From assembly GCF_010015585.1 (NCBI RefSeq), contig NW_022985070.1:558001-622000 (forward strand): 64,000 nucleotides of DNA. The letters run 5' to 3'. Both the position numbers and the translations under genes were made by a program. Below the pieces are notes generated by a model. It did no database searches and was not told the DNA's origin. It saw only the letters and a program-made list of their open reading frames with translations. This DNA comes from Eremomyces bilateralis CBS 781.70. Taxonomy: Eukaryota > Ascomycota > Dothideomycetes > Eremomycetales > Eremomycetaceae. Below are positions 10,936 through 21,500 of the stretch, in pieces; within the stretch, counting starts at the first letter, position 1, and each line of letters starts with the position of its first letter.

Positions 10936-12174
10936 CTATTGACGTCGTACTTCATTTCCAGTTATGTGTATCCTCTTAAGTTCTTCTATAGCCTTCACAG
11001 CGCCAGGTAAGACCTGTAACGCATCTATTTCAATCCTCACGGCCTGGCGCCCGGTGTTCTCTGGAGTGACGTCGAGAAAGAACTCATCCTCCCCTCGAAC
11101 TCCGCCGAGATTCAGCATCCCGAGCGCAAGCCCGCGATCCTTGGCACGTTTAGCCAGTCTCCAAGCACTGTACGTCGCCAAGCTACTCCCAACGACAAGT
11201 AGACGGCTGGCCGTATCGATGGCTTCTTCCGCCTCCGCCTTGACGGCCGCGTTGACGTTCTCGCCGAACATGACGACGGCGGGTTTGAGAACTCCGGCCG
11301 TTGAACCCGCCTGCGATGCGCCATCGGCATCAACGAGCACGGTCTCTCCCGGGGGAGGCTTCTGCAAACAGGCTGGACACGGGGGATAGCGAAACGTCGT
11401 GTACTTCACGCCTTTCAGTTCCAGGTCGCCATCGGGGTTCGTTCGCAGCCCCCTCTCAGCACGTTCATGCGGATCTTCGGTCGACAGTGCGCCGGACTCG
11501 ATCAGGTGTCGTAGCATATCCGCCCACGACGGGTTGAGGGCTTCAAGCTGGGATTGGAAGGCATCCCGGGGGTATGGTGTCTTGCATGTGGTGCAATGTA
11601 CTTGGGCAAGCGTGCCGTGGAGCTCAGTTGTCGGCAGTGCGGGATGTGCATGGGGGTGAAAGGAGTCGACATCTTTCACATAGTCAGCGAAAGGGATCTT
11701 CCCGAGGCGGCACTCAGAAACCAGCAGTGGAAACGTACTCTGAGTAATGACACGACTTAATATCCCCAGCTCACCCAGTCGCCTTACGGCTTCATGGGCA
11801 CCGTTCGGTTTCGCATTCGCGAGGTTCGTCCATCCCAGAAAGCTTCGCGCCCAATACCGCTTCCTCGCCTCGTGGTTGGCCAGGAACTCGGAATAGTAGA
11901 TCGGCCGATACGTCTTATTCAACGTATACGTGCCATTGGTTCCCCGATAGTCGGCCAACCCCGAGGCGACCGATATGCCCGCTCCCGTGAGGAGGACCGT
12001 CTTCCCATTCCGCCGTGTCTCGGCAGCCGCGGTGTCCTTTTCCAACGGGGCGACCAGGAAGTCGACGAGACTGGCGATGGCGCCGGCAAGCGGACGCGCA
12101 GTGGCTGGAATGATCCGCGGCGGAGGGAGGGGGCTGATATAGGGGATTCTCATCAACATGGGGACGCCGCTCAT
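10936..12174 (-). CDS. NAD-dependent sirtuin deacylase, class II (SIRT4-like)
   Basis: Two exons (12174-11739, 11672-10936), about 390 aa. The Rossmann signature TVLLTGAGISVASGLADYRG is near residues 60-80. Splicing out a 66-nt intron recreates the ITQNVDSFH motif exactly (exon 1 ends ..ITQ plus A, exon 2 begins AT-GTC-GAC), which confirms the junction. The catalytic His is in ELHGTL. Zinc ligands are CTTC and CPAC. FGENV and GSSLATYSAWRL complete the NAD pocket. Similarity to class II and an Arg-containing, Pro-rich N terminus (MRIPYISPL) suggest mitochondria. The first ATG in frame is 12174; ATGs at 12159 and 12153 are alternatives. The intron is in frame and stop-free (see findings). Confidence 0.88.
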   Translation of the reverse strand: MSGVPMLMRIPYISPLPPPRIIPATARPLAGAIASLVDFLVAPLEKDTAAAETRRNGKTVLLTGAGISVASGLADYRGTNGTYTLNKTYRPIYYSEFLANHEARKRYWARSFLGWTNLANAKPNGAHEAVRRLGELGILSRVITQSTFPLLVSECRLGKIPFADYVKDVDSFHPHAHPALPTTELHGTLAQVHCTTCKTPYPRDAFQSQLEALNPSWADMLRHLIESGALSTEDPHERAERGLRTNPDGDLELKGVKYTTFRYPPCPACLQKPPPGETVLVDADGASQAGSTAGVLKPAVVMFGENVNAAVKAEAEEAIDTASRLLVVGSSLATYSAWRLAKRAKDRGLALGMLNLGGVRGEDEFFLDVTPENTGRQAVRIEIDALQVLPGAVKAIEELKRIHITGNEVRRQ

Positions 12175-12535
12175 GTCACATGTGAGAGCCTCCACCCTCC
12201 CGATTCGAAATTGAAGTTGAAGTTCATTGCACGTTCGAACTTCGAATAGAACTGAAATCAGGCATGGCCCGCAAGTGTGGGTGAGTGCATGACGACACGA
12301 TCGCGGGGTTGACTAAGCAGAATCCTCCACCAGTGACCAGTCCACCTCTCCACCGTTGCCCGTCAACTTGAAGTTCAACCCCAGTTCATTTATTGTGTTG
12401 GCAGTTGGACTGAAATCGACTTTAATCACGAACCCAGTTATCTCGAGCCTCGAAGTTGTTTGTATATCACCTACCGCCAATTCTCGGCTAAGACACGAAA
12501 AGAACGCGCCTCTCGTGCATCAACCACCACGCGCA
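12175..12535. promoter_or_regulatory. Divergent promoter with repeated GAAGTT/AACTTC motifs
   Basis: A 361-bp gap between the divergent sirtuin and EF-hand genes. GAAGTT occurs at 12213-12218, 12219-12224 and 12452-12457. Its reverse complement is at 12238-12243. Both orientations overlap in the palindrome AACTTGAAGTT at 12365-12375. The clustering is visible; binding function is inference. Confidence 0.45.
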
Positions 12536-13256
12536 ATGGTGAATTACTCTCATACGCATGGGGATAATCTTGCGACAAATGCTAAGTGATCGTAGGCGCC
12601 GAAACGTAAACAGACGACCGCTGTAGCGGGTCCTTCCACGACCCATCGTGCATCCAAGCTCGCAAAGGAGCACAATATTACGGGTCTACAGGAGAGTTCG
12701 ATACGTGAAGCATACTCGCTGTTCGCGATCCAACACCCGAACTTCGCAGAGGAGCGGCAAGGTGTGCTACGTGGTGGGGATGTCCGTCGATGTTTACTGT
12801 AAGCCCTGTCTCAATTGTGGGGGGTGCTGTTCGCATCCCAGGCTAACCATCCTTTCATGTAGAGCGCTGAACCTCCCGTACTCCGCCGACTATCTCTCCG
12901 CTCTCGACCCCGACGCCTCCGGGTTCGTTACCTTCGACGCGTTCTTCGGCCTCGCCGCCCTCTTGTACAACGACAAGGAGAACCCTGATGAGGACGATGA
13001 GGAAGGCAGCGCGGACGACGAGCCAAGTACCGAGGCGCAGGAAGCGTTCCGCCTATTCAACAGAAACACAGGCGGTCCGATCACCCTATCACATCTTCGA
13101 CGAGTGGCGCGGGAGCTGCGCGAAGACGTGGATGAGGCGACGTTGCAGGCCATGCTCGTGGAGGCGAATGGTGAGGCGGAGGAGGGGGGATGGAAGGCTG
13201 GTGTCAGTTTGGAGGAGTTCGATGCGGTGATGAAGAGGGCAGGTGTGTTCGGTTGA
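12536..13256 (+). CDS. EF-hand protein, centrin/caltractin-like
   Basis: Three exons, of which the first is only the ATG (12536-12538). A 57-nt intron follows, then 12596-12798 and 12863-13256, giving about 199 aa. The spliced N terminus reads MAPKRKQTTAVAG, a common opening for this family; no other in-frame ATG precedes the conserved part. Helical EF-hand units follow: LQESSIREAYSLF, then LSALDPDASGFVTFDAF (a canonical-looking Ca loop with D, D, S, F and D), an acidic linker, AQEAFRLFNRNTGGPITLSHL, and a last degenerate unit ending VSLEEFDAVMKRAGVF. Centrin-like proteins act at spindle pole bodies, in mRNA export or in nucleotide-excision repair. Which role applies is unknown. Confidence 0.75.
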
Positions 13257-14159
13257 AAGGGATGACGTGCTTCCCATTCTTCCACTCGGCCACGTACTGT
13301 GGACCAACTCATCGCGATATACAATGCCTCGGGGATTGCCTTGCAGTTGAGAGCTGAGATCGCCAGGGCAATGAATCAGCCCCATGATGCCTTAGTGGCC
13401 TGCCGCCGCCTATACGTACCGGCCAATAAAGATATCAGAATCAGCTGGATATCAAAGATATGCTCGGGGTATAGATGTCCAGCTCCCCGCTCCGCATCGA
13501 TCAGCGGCAAATCATCCGAACAACGGGAACCATCCCCAGTCTTGGATTGCAGCATCATATGCTGGGTACTTGGTTCGATTCTAGGCGCAAAGCATGGGAC
13601 ATCCATACACATCTGGGGTCACATTGAGCTTTAGATGAAACCGATCATTGAGCACAACCGACAGCTACTAGAACAGACCGTTTTGAGTAACTTGATCAAG
13701 GTGGGATCTGAGCAATTGATGCCCATGTCCTGGACTATGGTCTATACAGAGCATGATCAATTGCACTCGCTAATTAGTGCGAGAAATAATTCCTTGAAGG
13801 AATGTCATATACAAAAGATGGTTTGGGGGTGGCTCGTTAGGGGGAGAACTTCGAGATTCTGTTGACTTCCGACTCCCGTGGATGGATGGAGCATCCGACG
13901 AGAGATGCAGTGACGTTGGAGCAGTGACATGCTGCCCGCCATTGATTGGTCCATGTCAGATACCCCATCATGGTTGACCAATGACATCGATACATGCTCC
14001 CAGGATTCAATGTGTTTAAATACGTATCGATATTTAATAGTAAACTCAGTCGGATCAGAAGTTCCATTACTTCTATTACCTTCACTCAATTCTGACCAAT
14101 CCTGAGTCAAATCTGCAGTTTGACGTGTTCGAGATACCATCTTGATTCTTACCTACATC
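13257..14159. other. Intergenic region between EF-hand and arsM genes
   Basis: About 900 bp with the EF-hand 3' UTR on the left and the arsM promoter on the right. Small frames on both strands have no recognisable domains. The right part contains CCAAT boxes listed separately. Confidence 0.5.
13945..14100 (+). promoter_or_regulatory. Three CCAAT boxes and a TATA-like element upstream of arsM
   Basis: ATTGG at 13945-13949, CCAAT at 13978-13982 and CCAAT at 14096-14100 lie about 215, 180 and 60 bp before the arsM ATG. A TATA-like TTTAAATA is at 14015-14022. In filamentous fungi CCAAT boxes are bound by the HAP/CBC complex, which has redox and metal-linked roles. Its relevance here is inferred from motif matches only. 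Confidence 0.4.
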
Positions 14160-15300
14160 ATGGACGCTACGAACCTTTACAACCAAGTGCAGAGTCACTA
14201 TGGCTCTCTTGCTACCGGCGGACAAAGCTCCAAGTACGGCCATTCCGTTGCCGTCGCATTTGGGTACTCGGAGGAAGAGTTATCAAACGTTCCTGAAGAT
14301 GCTCAGATGGGCTTGTGCTGTGGCAATGCCATCACCATGGCTGCCCTCAAAGAGGTATGAATAGAGTCACCAATTCGTTCCAGGTCGATGTATTCTGACA
14401 ATCAACTAGGGCGAAACCGTGGTTGATTTTGGTTGCGGAGCAGGGTTTGATGTGTTTCTTGCAGCCAAGCGGGTTGGCCCTACTGGACGGGTGATCGGAG
14501 TGGATAGGAACAAAGTAAGATCCCACAGTTCTCCGCAGGAATCGAACCAGTGACTGATCAACGCCTTCGACGTAGGATATGCTGGCACGAGCACATCGGA
14601 ACAAGGAGACCGCGAAAGCAACCAACGTGGAGTTCGTCGAATCACCCATAGTCAAGATTGACACCGGTTCGTCCGAAGCCGACTGCATCATCAGCAACTG
14701 CGTCGTCAACCTCGTCCCGGAAGAGGAGAAGCAGCTCGTCTTCAATGAGATGCATCGCATCCTGAAGCCAGGAGGAAGGGTTGCGGTGAGCGACATCCTT
14801 GCCAAGAAGGAATTGCCGGAACAGCTGAAGAAAGATATGGCACTCTATGTTGGCTGCATCTCCGGAGCGTCGCAGGTTCAGGATTATGAGAAGTATTTGA
14901 AGACTGCCGGATTCAGTGGTACGTTACAATGAAGACCGATGGCAGGATCAGAGTTGATAGCGCCAGATATCCTCCTCGTGGACAGCAAAAGCGACCTGAA
15001 TGTCTACACCACCACAGGTGAAGACGGCACAGCTGGAAGTGAGCAGCCGAACATACCCTGCTGTGGTCCGGCCAAAGCCGAGACCTCCTGTTGCGCACCA
15101 AAGGCAGATGATGGAGCGGCGTCCTGTGGGATTAAAAAGGAGACGAAAGTTGAAGTCGTCGAGAGCGTAGTGAAGAACGTTGACTTTAACGAATGGGCAG
15201 GTAAGAGAGAAACAATACCCAATTCAACACGATTCAATGAAATGTACTAATGTTTAAAAAGGTTCATTCAAGATATATGCAGTTAAGGGGCAACAATGAT
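14160..15300 (+). CDS. arsM: Arsenite S-adenosylmethionine methyltransferase
   Basis: Five exons (14160-14354, 14410-14514, 14576-14918, 14967-15200, 15263-15300), about 304 aa. It methylates trivalent arsenic with SAM to volatile or less toxic species, in the cytosol. Family marks: start [25 protein letters not shown] motif [49 protein letters not shown] and YVGCISGA. The three Cys positions (GLCCGN, SNCVVN, VGCISG) fit the arsenic-binding cysteines of the family. A Cys-pair region follows ([16 protein letters not shown] ... SCG), then [15 protein letters not shown]. For exon 4 the acceptor at 14965-14966 is preferred because it yields [14 protein letters not shown]; an alternative AG at 14959-14960 would add two residues. 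No arsenite pump or reductase gene lies next to it. Confidence 0.88.
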
Positions 15301-16310
15301 ATTGATCCAGTACGGGCAGTACTTGCCTTCATGTACATCGTATCTGCAAGTGCAGAATTAGGTAGCCGATTAGTCTGGAAAAATGCAGATTACCGCCTCT
15401 AAAAGGCCTCATCGATGTGGTCCGACTTTCGAGGTCCTCTCCACAGCTGAATCCAAAGTCACGATGTGATATCGGGTGGCTCCGGACGGCTATGGGTGGG
15501 ACGTGGGGTAAACCTGCTAAATTGAGCAAATACATGGGGAAGACATCCGAGACTCAGGTAGCGATCCCCCATGAAAAGCTGGAAAGGAGCCGAGGGGCAT
15601 CGCTAATCACCAGTATTGAGTAAGATTCGCCAATAACAAGTCACCACATGGGGCACCCTGCAGAGAGCCGCAGTGGAAAAGTTGGGACGGCTTAACAGCA
15701 AGCTTTTGCTTTTGACTCCATTAGAGGCCATCCAGCCTTTCAGGCCCAATTCCGATGTCTTGGCGATCAAAGAATAATTTTTCGAATGGACAGCATTAGC
15801 AATTGCAATTTGCAACTGAAGACACCTCGCGTCCTCCTCCCCTTCGTCTCCGCTATTAAGCCACCTGTCTTCCTGACCTGTATATCGCCTTCCTCTAGAC
15901 TCTCTATACCCCGCATGTGCTAATTATCAGAGTATCGGATTACCCTGATTCCCTGTGTTGAACCCGTCGGAGATTACGAATTCACCCATCGTGCATGCTC
16001 CACACCTTCTAAGGGGCAGCTTAGCTCCAGTGTTCGACCGACCTCGCAAAGTCGCAATTCACACCGCCCGTTAACATTATCATATTGCCCATTATCACAT
16101 TACCTATTACCACGTTACCTATTAGCATAACCTCGCATTCGTTTACCTTTGCTCATTGCTGTTTACATTTCAATTGCAACCACAACATCGCCGCGACGAC
16201 GCATCTACCTCAGCCACTCAACATCGCACCTTCCAACTAAAGGCCGCCGAGACTTCTCCCTCACGCATTGAATTACGGCCGACAATAGACAGGAAGACAA
16301 TAACGGCAAG
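15301..16310. other. Intergenic region between arsM and the AGC carrier gene
   Basis: About 1 kb, holding the arsM 3' UTR and the promoter and leader of the carrier. From about 15820 it is pyrimidine-rich in places, typical of a fungal leader, and it includes the 15-bp tandem repeat at 16075-16132. No convincing ORF. Confidence 0.5.
16075..16132 (+). repeat. Degenerate 15-bp tandem repeat, about four copies
   Basis: Successive units read CATTATCATATTGCC, CATTATCACATTACC, TATTACCACGTTACC and a 13-bp TATTAGCATAACC. They sit 180-235 bp before the start codon of the mitochondrial carrier, probably in its 5' leader or promoter. Units differ at only a few positions. Confidence 0.75.
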
Positions 16311-18579
16311 ATGGATCAAGCCAAGCTTAAAGAGGAGGTGTCGGAAACGTTGCTCGGCTCAGTGCAGGACCCGCAACTGTCGAAGCAACGTCGCGCGGCC
16401 TTTATGCGCTTCGCGACAACTGACGAGAAGTCCGGCGAGCATTTCCTGGATGAGGACCGGTTTATCGATGCGATTGTGCCTGAAGGCGAGACCTTCGTAC
16501 GTACAATCCCAAATCCACCACCTGGTTAGACTTATCACTAACTTCAACCACCACAGCACAAAATCTCACGCGCGCAATATGGCATCTTATTCAAGATCGC
16601 TGACCGCCAGGGTACCGGAAGGGTATCCATCCAAGACTTCACATCCTTCGACTCCATCGTCGCAAAATCCGATGCCGAATATGAGATTGCTTTTCGGCTC
16701 TTTGATGTTGAGGGTCGCGGTGCCGTCCGCTTCGAAGACTTCCAGCGTCTCTATAATCTCAACAAGGGTACTGATAGCTTGCCGTTCGACTGGAGCTCTG
16801 AATGGGCGTCGCTATACATCGGCCGCAAAGGAAAGCGTCACGACATGACCTATCCTCAATTCTCCCAGATGCTGCGAGGCCTTCAGGGAGAGCGGGTTAG
16901 ACAAGCGTTCATTTACTTCGACAAGAACGGGGACGGCTACATTGAGCCCGAAGACTTCCAGCGCATCATCATCGAGACTTCGCGACACAAGCTTTCCGAC
17001 CATATCCTCGATAACCTCCAAACCCTATGCAACATCTCTACCGAAAGCAAGATCTCTTACGCCAACGTCCGCGCGTTCCTGAACGTAATCAAGGAGATGG
17101 ATCTGGTGGAGCACATCATTCGAAATGCCACCATCAAAAGCAAGGATTCGAAAATCACCCGAACCGATTTCCTCAACGAGGCGGCGCGCATCACACGTTT
17201 TACACTGTTCACCCCGATGGAGGCAGACATCCTGTTCCATTTTGCCGGCATGGACGAGACATCGGGCCGCCTGGGCCGCAAAGACTTCGCTAAGGTCGTC
17301 GACTCGACATGGCAGCATCCCGCCACCCTATCCAGCGACGCCGAGGAGGCCGTCGCCAAGACCCTGTCTAAGTCGAAGGGACTTGTGCAGGGACTCCTGG
17401 AGTCGGCCCACCACTTCGCCCTAGGCAGTTTGGCTGGCGCTTTCGGCGCCTTCATGGTGTATCCGATTGATCTGGTCAAAACCCGCATGCAGAACCAGCG
17501 AGGCCAGCGGGTGGGCCAGGCATTGTACAAGAACTCGCTGGACTGCGCGCGGAAGGTCATCGCGAACGAGGGAGTGAGGGGGCTGTATTCGGGGGTGCTT
17601 CCGCAGCTGGTGGGCGTCGCGCCGGAGAAGGCCATCAAGCTGACGGTCAACGATCTGGTCCGAGGCCATTTCGGCAACAAGAAGACCGGGGAGATCTGGT
17701 GGGGATGGGAAGTGCTTGCTGGTGGGTCCGCCGGTGGTTGCCAAGTGGTAAGTAAATGGAGTCGACGGTCATAACTGAAGTCCGGATGCTGAAACATGCT
17801 TGCCAGATCTTCACCAACCCGCTGGAGATCGTTAAGATCCGACTGCAAGTGCAGGGCGAGGTCTCCAAGACGACCGCCGCGGCTCCGAAGCGGTCCGCGG
17901 TATGGATTGCGAAAAACCTGGGTCTGCTTGGCCTTTACAAGGGCTCGAGTGCCTGTTTGCTTCGTGATGGTATGTACGGGCCGGATCGGGTGTGGAATTG
18001 CTCGCTAATGTTTCTTCTTTAGTCCCGTTCTCGATGATTTACTTCCCGACGTACGCACATCTCAAGAAGGACTTCTTCGGGGAGTCTCCAGAAAAGAAAC
18101 TCGGTGTCCTCCAGCTTCTCACCGCCGGTGCGATGGCTGGCATGCCGGCAGCATACCTCACGACGCCCGCGGACGTGATCAAGACCCGTCTCCAGGTCGA
18201 AGCTCGGAAGGGAGAGCAGACGTATAAAAACATCCGAGATTGTGCGTCCAAGATTATGAAAGAGGAGGGATTCCGCGCCTTCTTCAAGGGCGGTCCGGCA
18301 CGAATCATGCGGTCATCTCCTCAGTTCGGCTTCACGCTCGCGTCGTATGAGGTGTTGCAAGGGCTCTTGCCAATGCCCGGCAGCGGGGATCTTCCATTGG
18401 CGCCCGGCCACATCGGGCCCGGGGGCGTGAGAATATCGCAGAGCACCGAACCATTGCCATACCTACGAAGTCGGAACGCTTTGAAGATCATCCTGGACTT
18501 GGATAAGGATATCGGAAAGCCGAAGTTGCCGCATGGAGAGGGATGGATTGGACTGCCTGGATTCCGCAAGTCTTCTTAA
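16311..18579 (+). CDS. Mitochondrial aspartate/glutamate carrier with N-terminal EF-hand domain (aralar/citrin, Agc1-like)
   Basis: Four exons (16311-16496, 16557-17747, 17807-17969, 18023-18579) give about 698 aa, full family length. The N-terminal half is the EF-hand regulatory domain exposed to the intermembrane space; the best loop is [14 protein letters not shown] around residues 182-195, with weaker hands before and after ([14 protein letters not shown]). The carrier domain has the three Px[D/E]xx[K/R] signatures: PIDLVKTR (~365), PLEIVKIR (~464) and PADVIKTR (~562), each followed by the usual G[IVLM] and aromatic motifs such as GLYSGVLPQ and FFKGGPARI. It exchanges aspartate for glutamate plus a proton across the inner membrane and serves the malate-aspartate shuttle. 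The tail after the sixth TM is about 90 residues, longer than the minimal carrier. Confidence 0.93.
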
Positions 18580-21500
18580 ATGATAGGAGGTACGAGTATC
18601 TTGGTGGTCGCAGCGGCCCTGACTTGTGTCACGGATACACGGCGATACGTGGTCTTGCGCATCGCGACTTGCATTCAAGGAGTTTCATGGGCTTTGATTT
18701 GGAAGCATACACCGTAGCGGCTATGCGATGCTTTCTAGAGCCGGTTTTGCTTTGCGCTTGTCTTACTGTTTTCCTTGATCCCATCGATCTCCCCTTTGAG
18801 CGATGAGGAAGATTATCACGTTTCGAGGAACTTAGACCATACACGCATTACATGGCGGAGTGGGCACCAGAATGGATACCTACTAGCTTCCTTTGATCGC
18901 TTAGATACTTTTTTTCTCGTTCTGTCATTCAACCTGAGCACGTTGACCGCGGACGTCGAAATGTTGGAGTTATAGAACTGATGTACTAAAAGCCCTGGAG
19001 ATAGAATTGTCTTGGTTTTTCCATATATATAGTTCACATTGGACAAAGGGTGTATAAGTTAAAGAGGATTTCGAGCCCGAACTTTGAACTGTCCCCGACT
19101 AAACCGATGGATGTTCAGTTGGGATCCGGTCAAGACAACACCACGCTCAGCTGCATAACCCGAAGGGACCGATGAAGCACTCTCTACAACCACCAAATCC
19201 ATTTCACGACCTACCTTACTCTTCATATAGAACTGAGTTTGGAATTTTTACATCTGCCCACTATAATCCTTTTCTCTTCTCTAGAAGACCGAGCAAGTAC
19301 CGTACTCAATTCCCGCCCACGAAACGAGTGGCACGAGATTTCCGTGATCATTCTTGCCCACATCTTTAACCACGGGTCCTATCTTTGTAGTCCAAATTCA
19401 GCAAATGCTACTGAGAACAGGGTCTCTGCCAGCGAGTTCCCGTTCTCCAGATCAACAAATGATACCTTGAGATGGCTTTCAACACCCCATAGCCAGTTCT
19501 CCCCTCCCGGAGGCCTCTCCGCACTCGTATCCAAATCACCCAAGTCACTCCAGGCTCCAAGACACCTCCTGAAAAGCAGACGCATCTTTAGCGCCCCTGT
19601 ACGCCCGCCCATCCAACATTGGTCGACTCGAGGAGGCTGAGAGGCTCCCCCATCGGACCAATGAGCAGTCCGAGGGCCCCAAACGGCGAAGCTCCACTGC
19701 ATGCGTATTTCGGAATCGGCTGGATGGTCATCCAGGACCGCGCTCCCAAATTCGAAGTGGATGGTTGCTGGCCGCCGGTGATTGGTCAGCCGCCGGTCCA
19801 TCGCGTTCGGAAGCTGAGCTCCAGAACCTCACCGACCTTCCCCCCCATTTCGAACCCTGGAGCTTGCTGGTTGTTGCGGCGTGGGAGGGGAGGTGGTTGA
19901 ACCGCTGAAGAGCGAAGGCGAGACGTGGAGCTTCATTACATCTGAATTGAGTGCGGCACACAGCCTCAATGCAGGGCGGGTGATGCCGCTTGACGTCCAC
20001 CCACCTTGGGATATCGTTGTGTTTGGTCAATATAGGTACCTAGGTGCGTATGGAGTGTTGAAGGCGAGATCGATGGCGAAAGATGTCGTCCCTCCATACG
20101 TGTCAGTGCATATTCCGTCCTTACCGGAATACCGGTACTTACGGCAACGACGATAAGCACATCCATTCCGCGCTACAATCGGATTACGAGCGGCGTCGGT
20201 TGCCATCATTCGCTCCGTGTAGCGGACATTCTGAGAAACTCCACGAGGCCTCCATCACCGGCGAGATGAGCTGTCAGCGCAGCCATTAGCAATGCTACGT
20301 TATCGGCAATGACCCCGTGGTTTTAAGGCCCTCCAACCTAAGTGGAAGCAGGATCCTGCTAAGATGGGGGGAATCAAAGTTGAGCAGGATACAGCGCATG
20401 GCTAGGATTTAGGACTAATTATTTGTATTTTTGACCCCCGCTTTGCGGCTCTCTCGCCGCTGACCAAGGCAAAGCTGTAAAGTGAAACCATAGGATGCGA
20501 ATGTCGAACGGCATGCGCCTGGCGCACGGGGAGTTATTGAACCAGACAGTGACGAGACCCCTTGCACGGAAAGCTTGAGGCTCGAGTCTCAAGTCTCTCG
20601 ACATCTGAAAGGCAAAAAGGGGTCCCCCTCAAGGTCAGATCCTCAACTCACCGGCGTCTCGGACAAACCGAATCGTCGCTTCACACTACGTCTCCCTCAC
20701 CGTACAGAACTTCTGTCGAACCATACATGCTAGACGTATCTGCTCGTGCTGTTGAGCACTGAAAGTTCCCGAGTGTGATACGGAACACCACGCAATTGAA
20801 CACTTGTGGAGCAGATCGAGTCCAAGCTCCGTCAGCTCACCCTCGCCCAAGGCTCAACCAAAGTCGAGTCCAGAAAGCTTCCAATTCGGTTCTTCCAGGG
20901 TTCGAGGTTCGAGGCTCGAGGCTCGAGGCTCGAGACTCGAGCAAGTTCTCGCACCACCACCGACTGTCTGCTGACGCCTGAGTCCTGATTTCTGACACCC
21001 CGTCCTTTAAGACTCCTATTAAGGCCATTATTCACCACCCTGTAGTTATCCATCCTCCAGGAATCCGAGTCTCCTAAATCCTACCTAACTTACAGGCTTC
21101 CCTTGACCTTGTCCGTTTCCCCGCTGTGTCTCCATACGGTAGTCTCGTTTCCCCCGCCGACTATTGTTCTTATTATTACTACGCCTCTCAAATAGGAATC
21201 CCGACTAGCAAAGTAGCACGAGTACAGCAATCCCGTTGTTGCGTGCGGCTCTTAATCCCCTCTCAGTCGATCTCTTGACCTTCTCCTCTCGATTTGATAA
21301 CCCGATCATCGATCATCGATCGCTCGCCAACCATTCTTTCCTCTTCCAACCACTTCCTCCACCGTGTCAGCGTCAACTAAACGCTGCAGCGGAGCTGCGA
21401 AAACAATCGCCTTCTCTCGGCGCATGTGCTCTGCCTGGTCTTAACTCGAACAGTCGGACGACCGCGGCTCGAAGGTTGATCACGCTGCGCGGTTAATATC

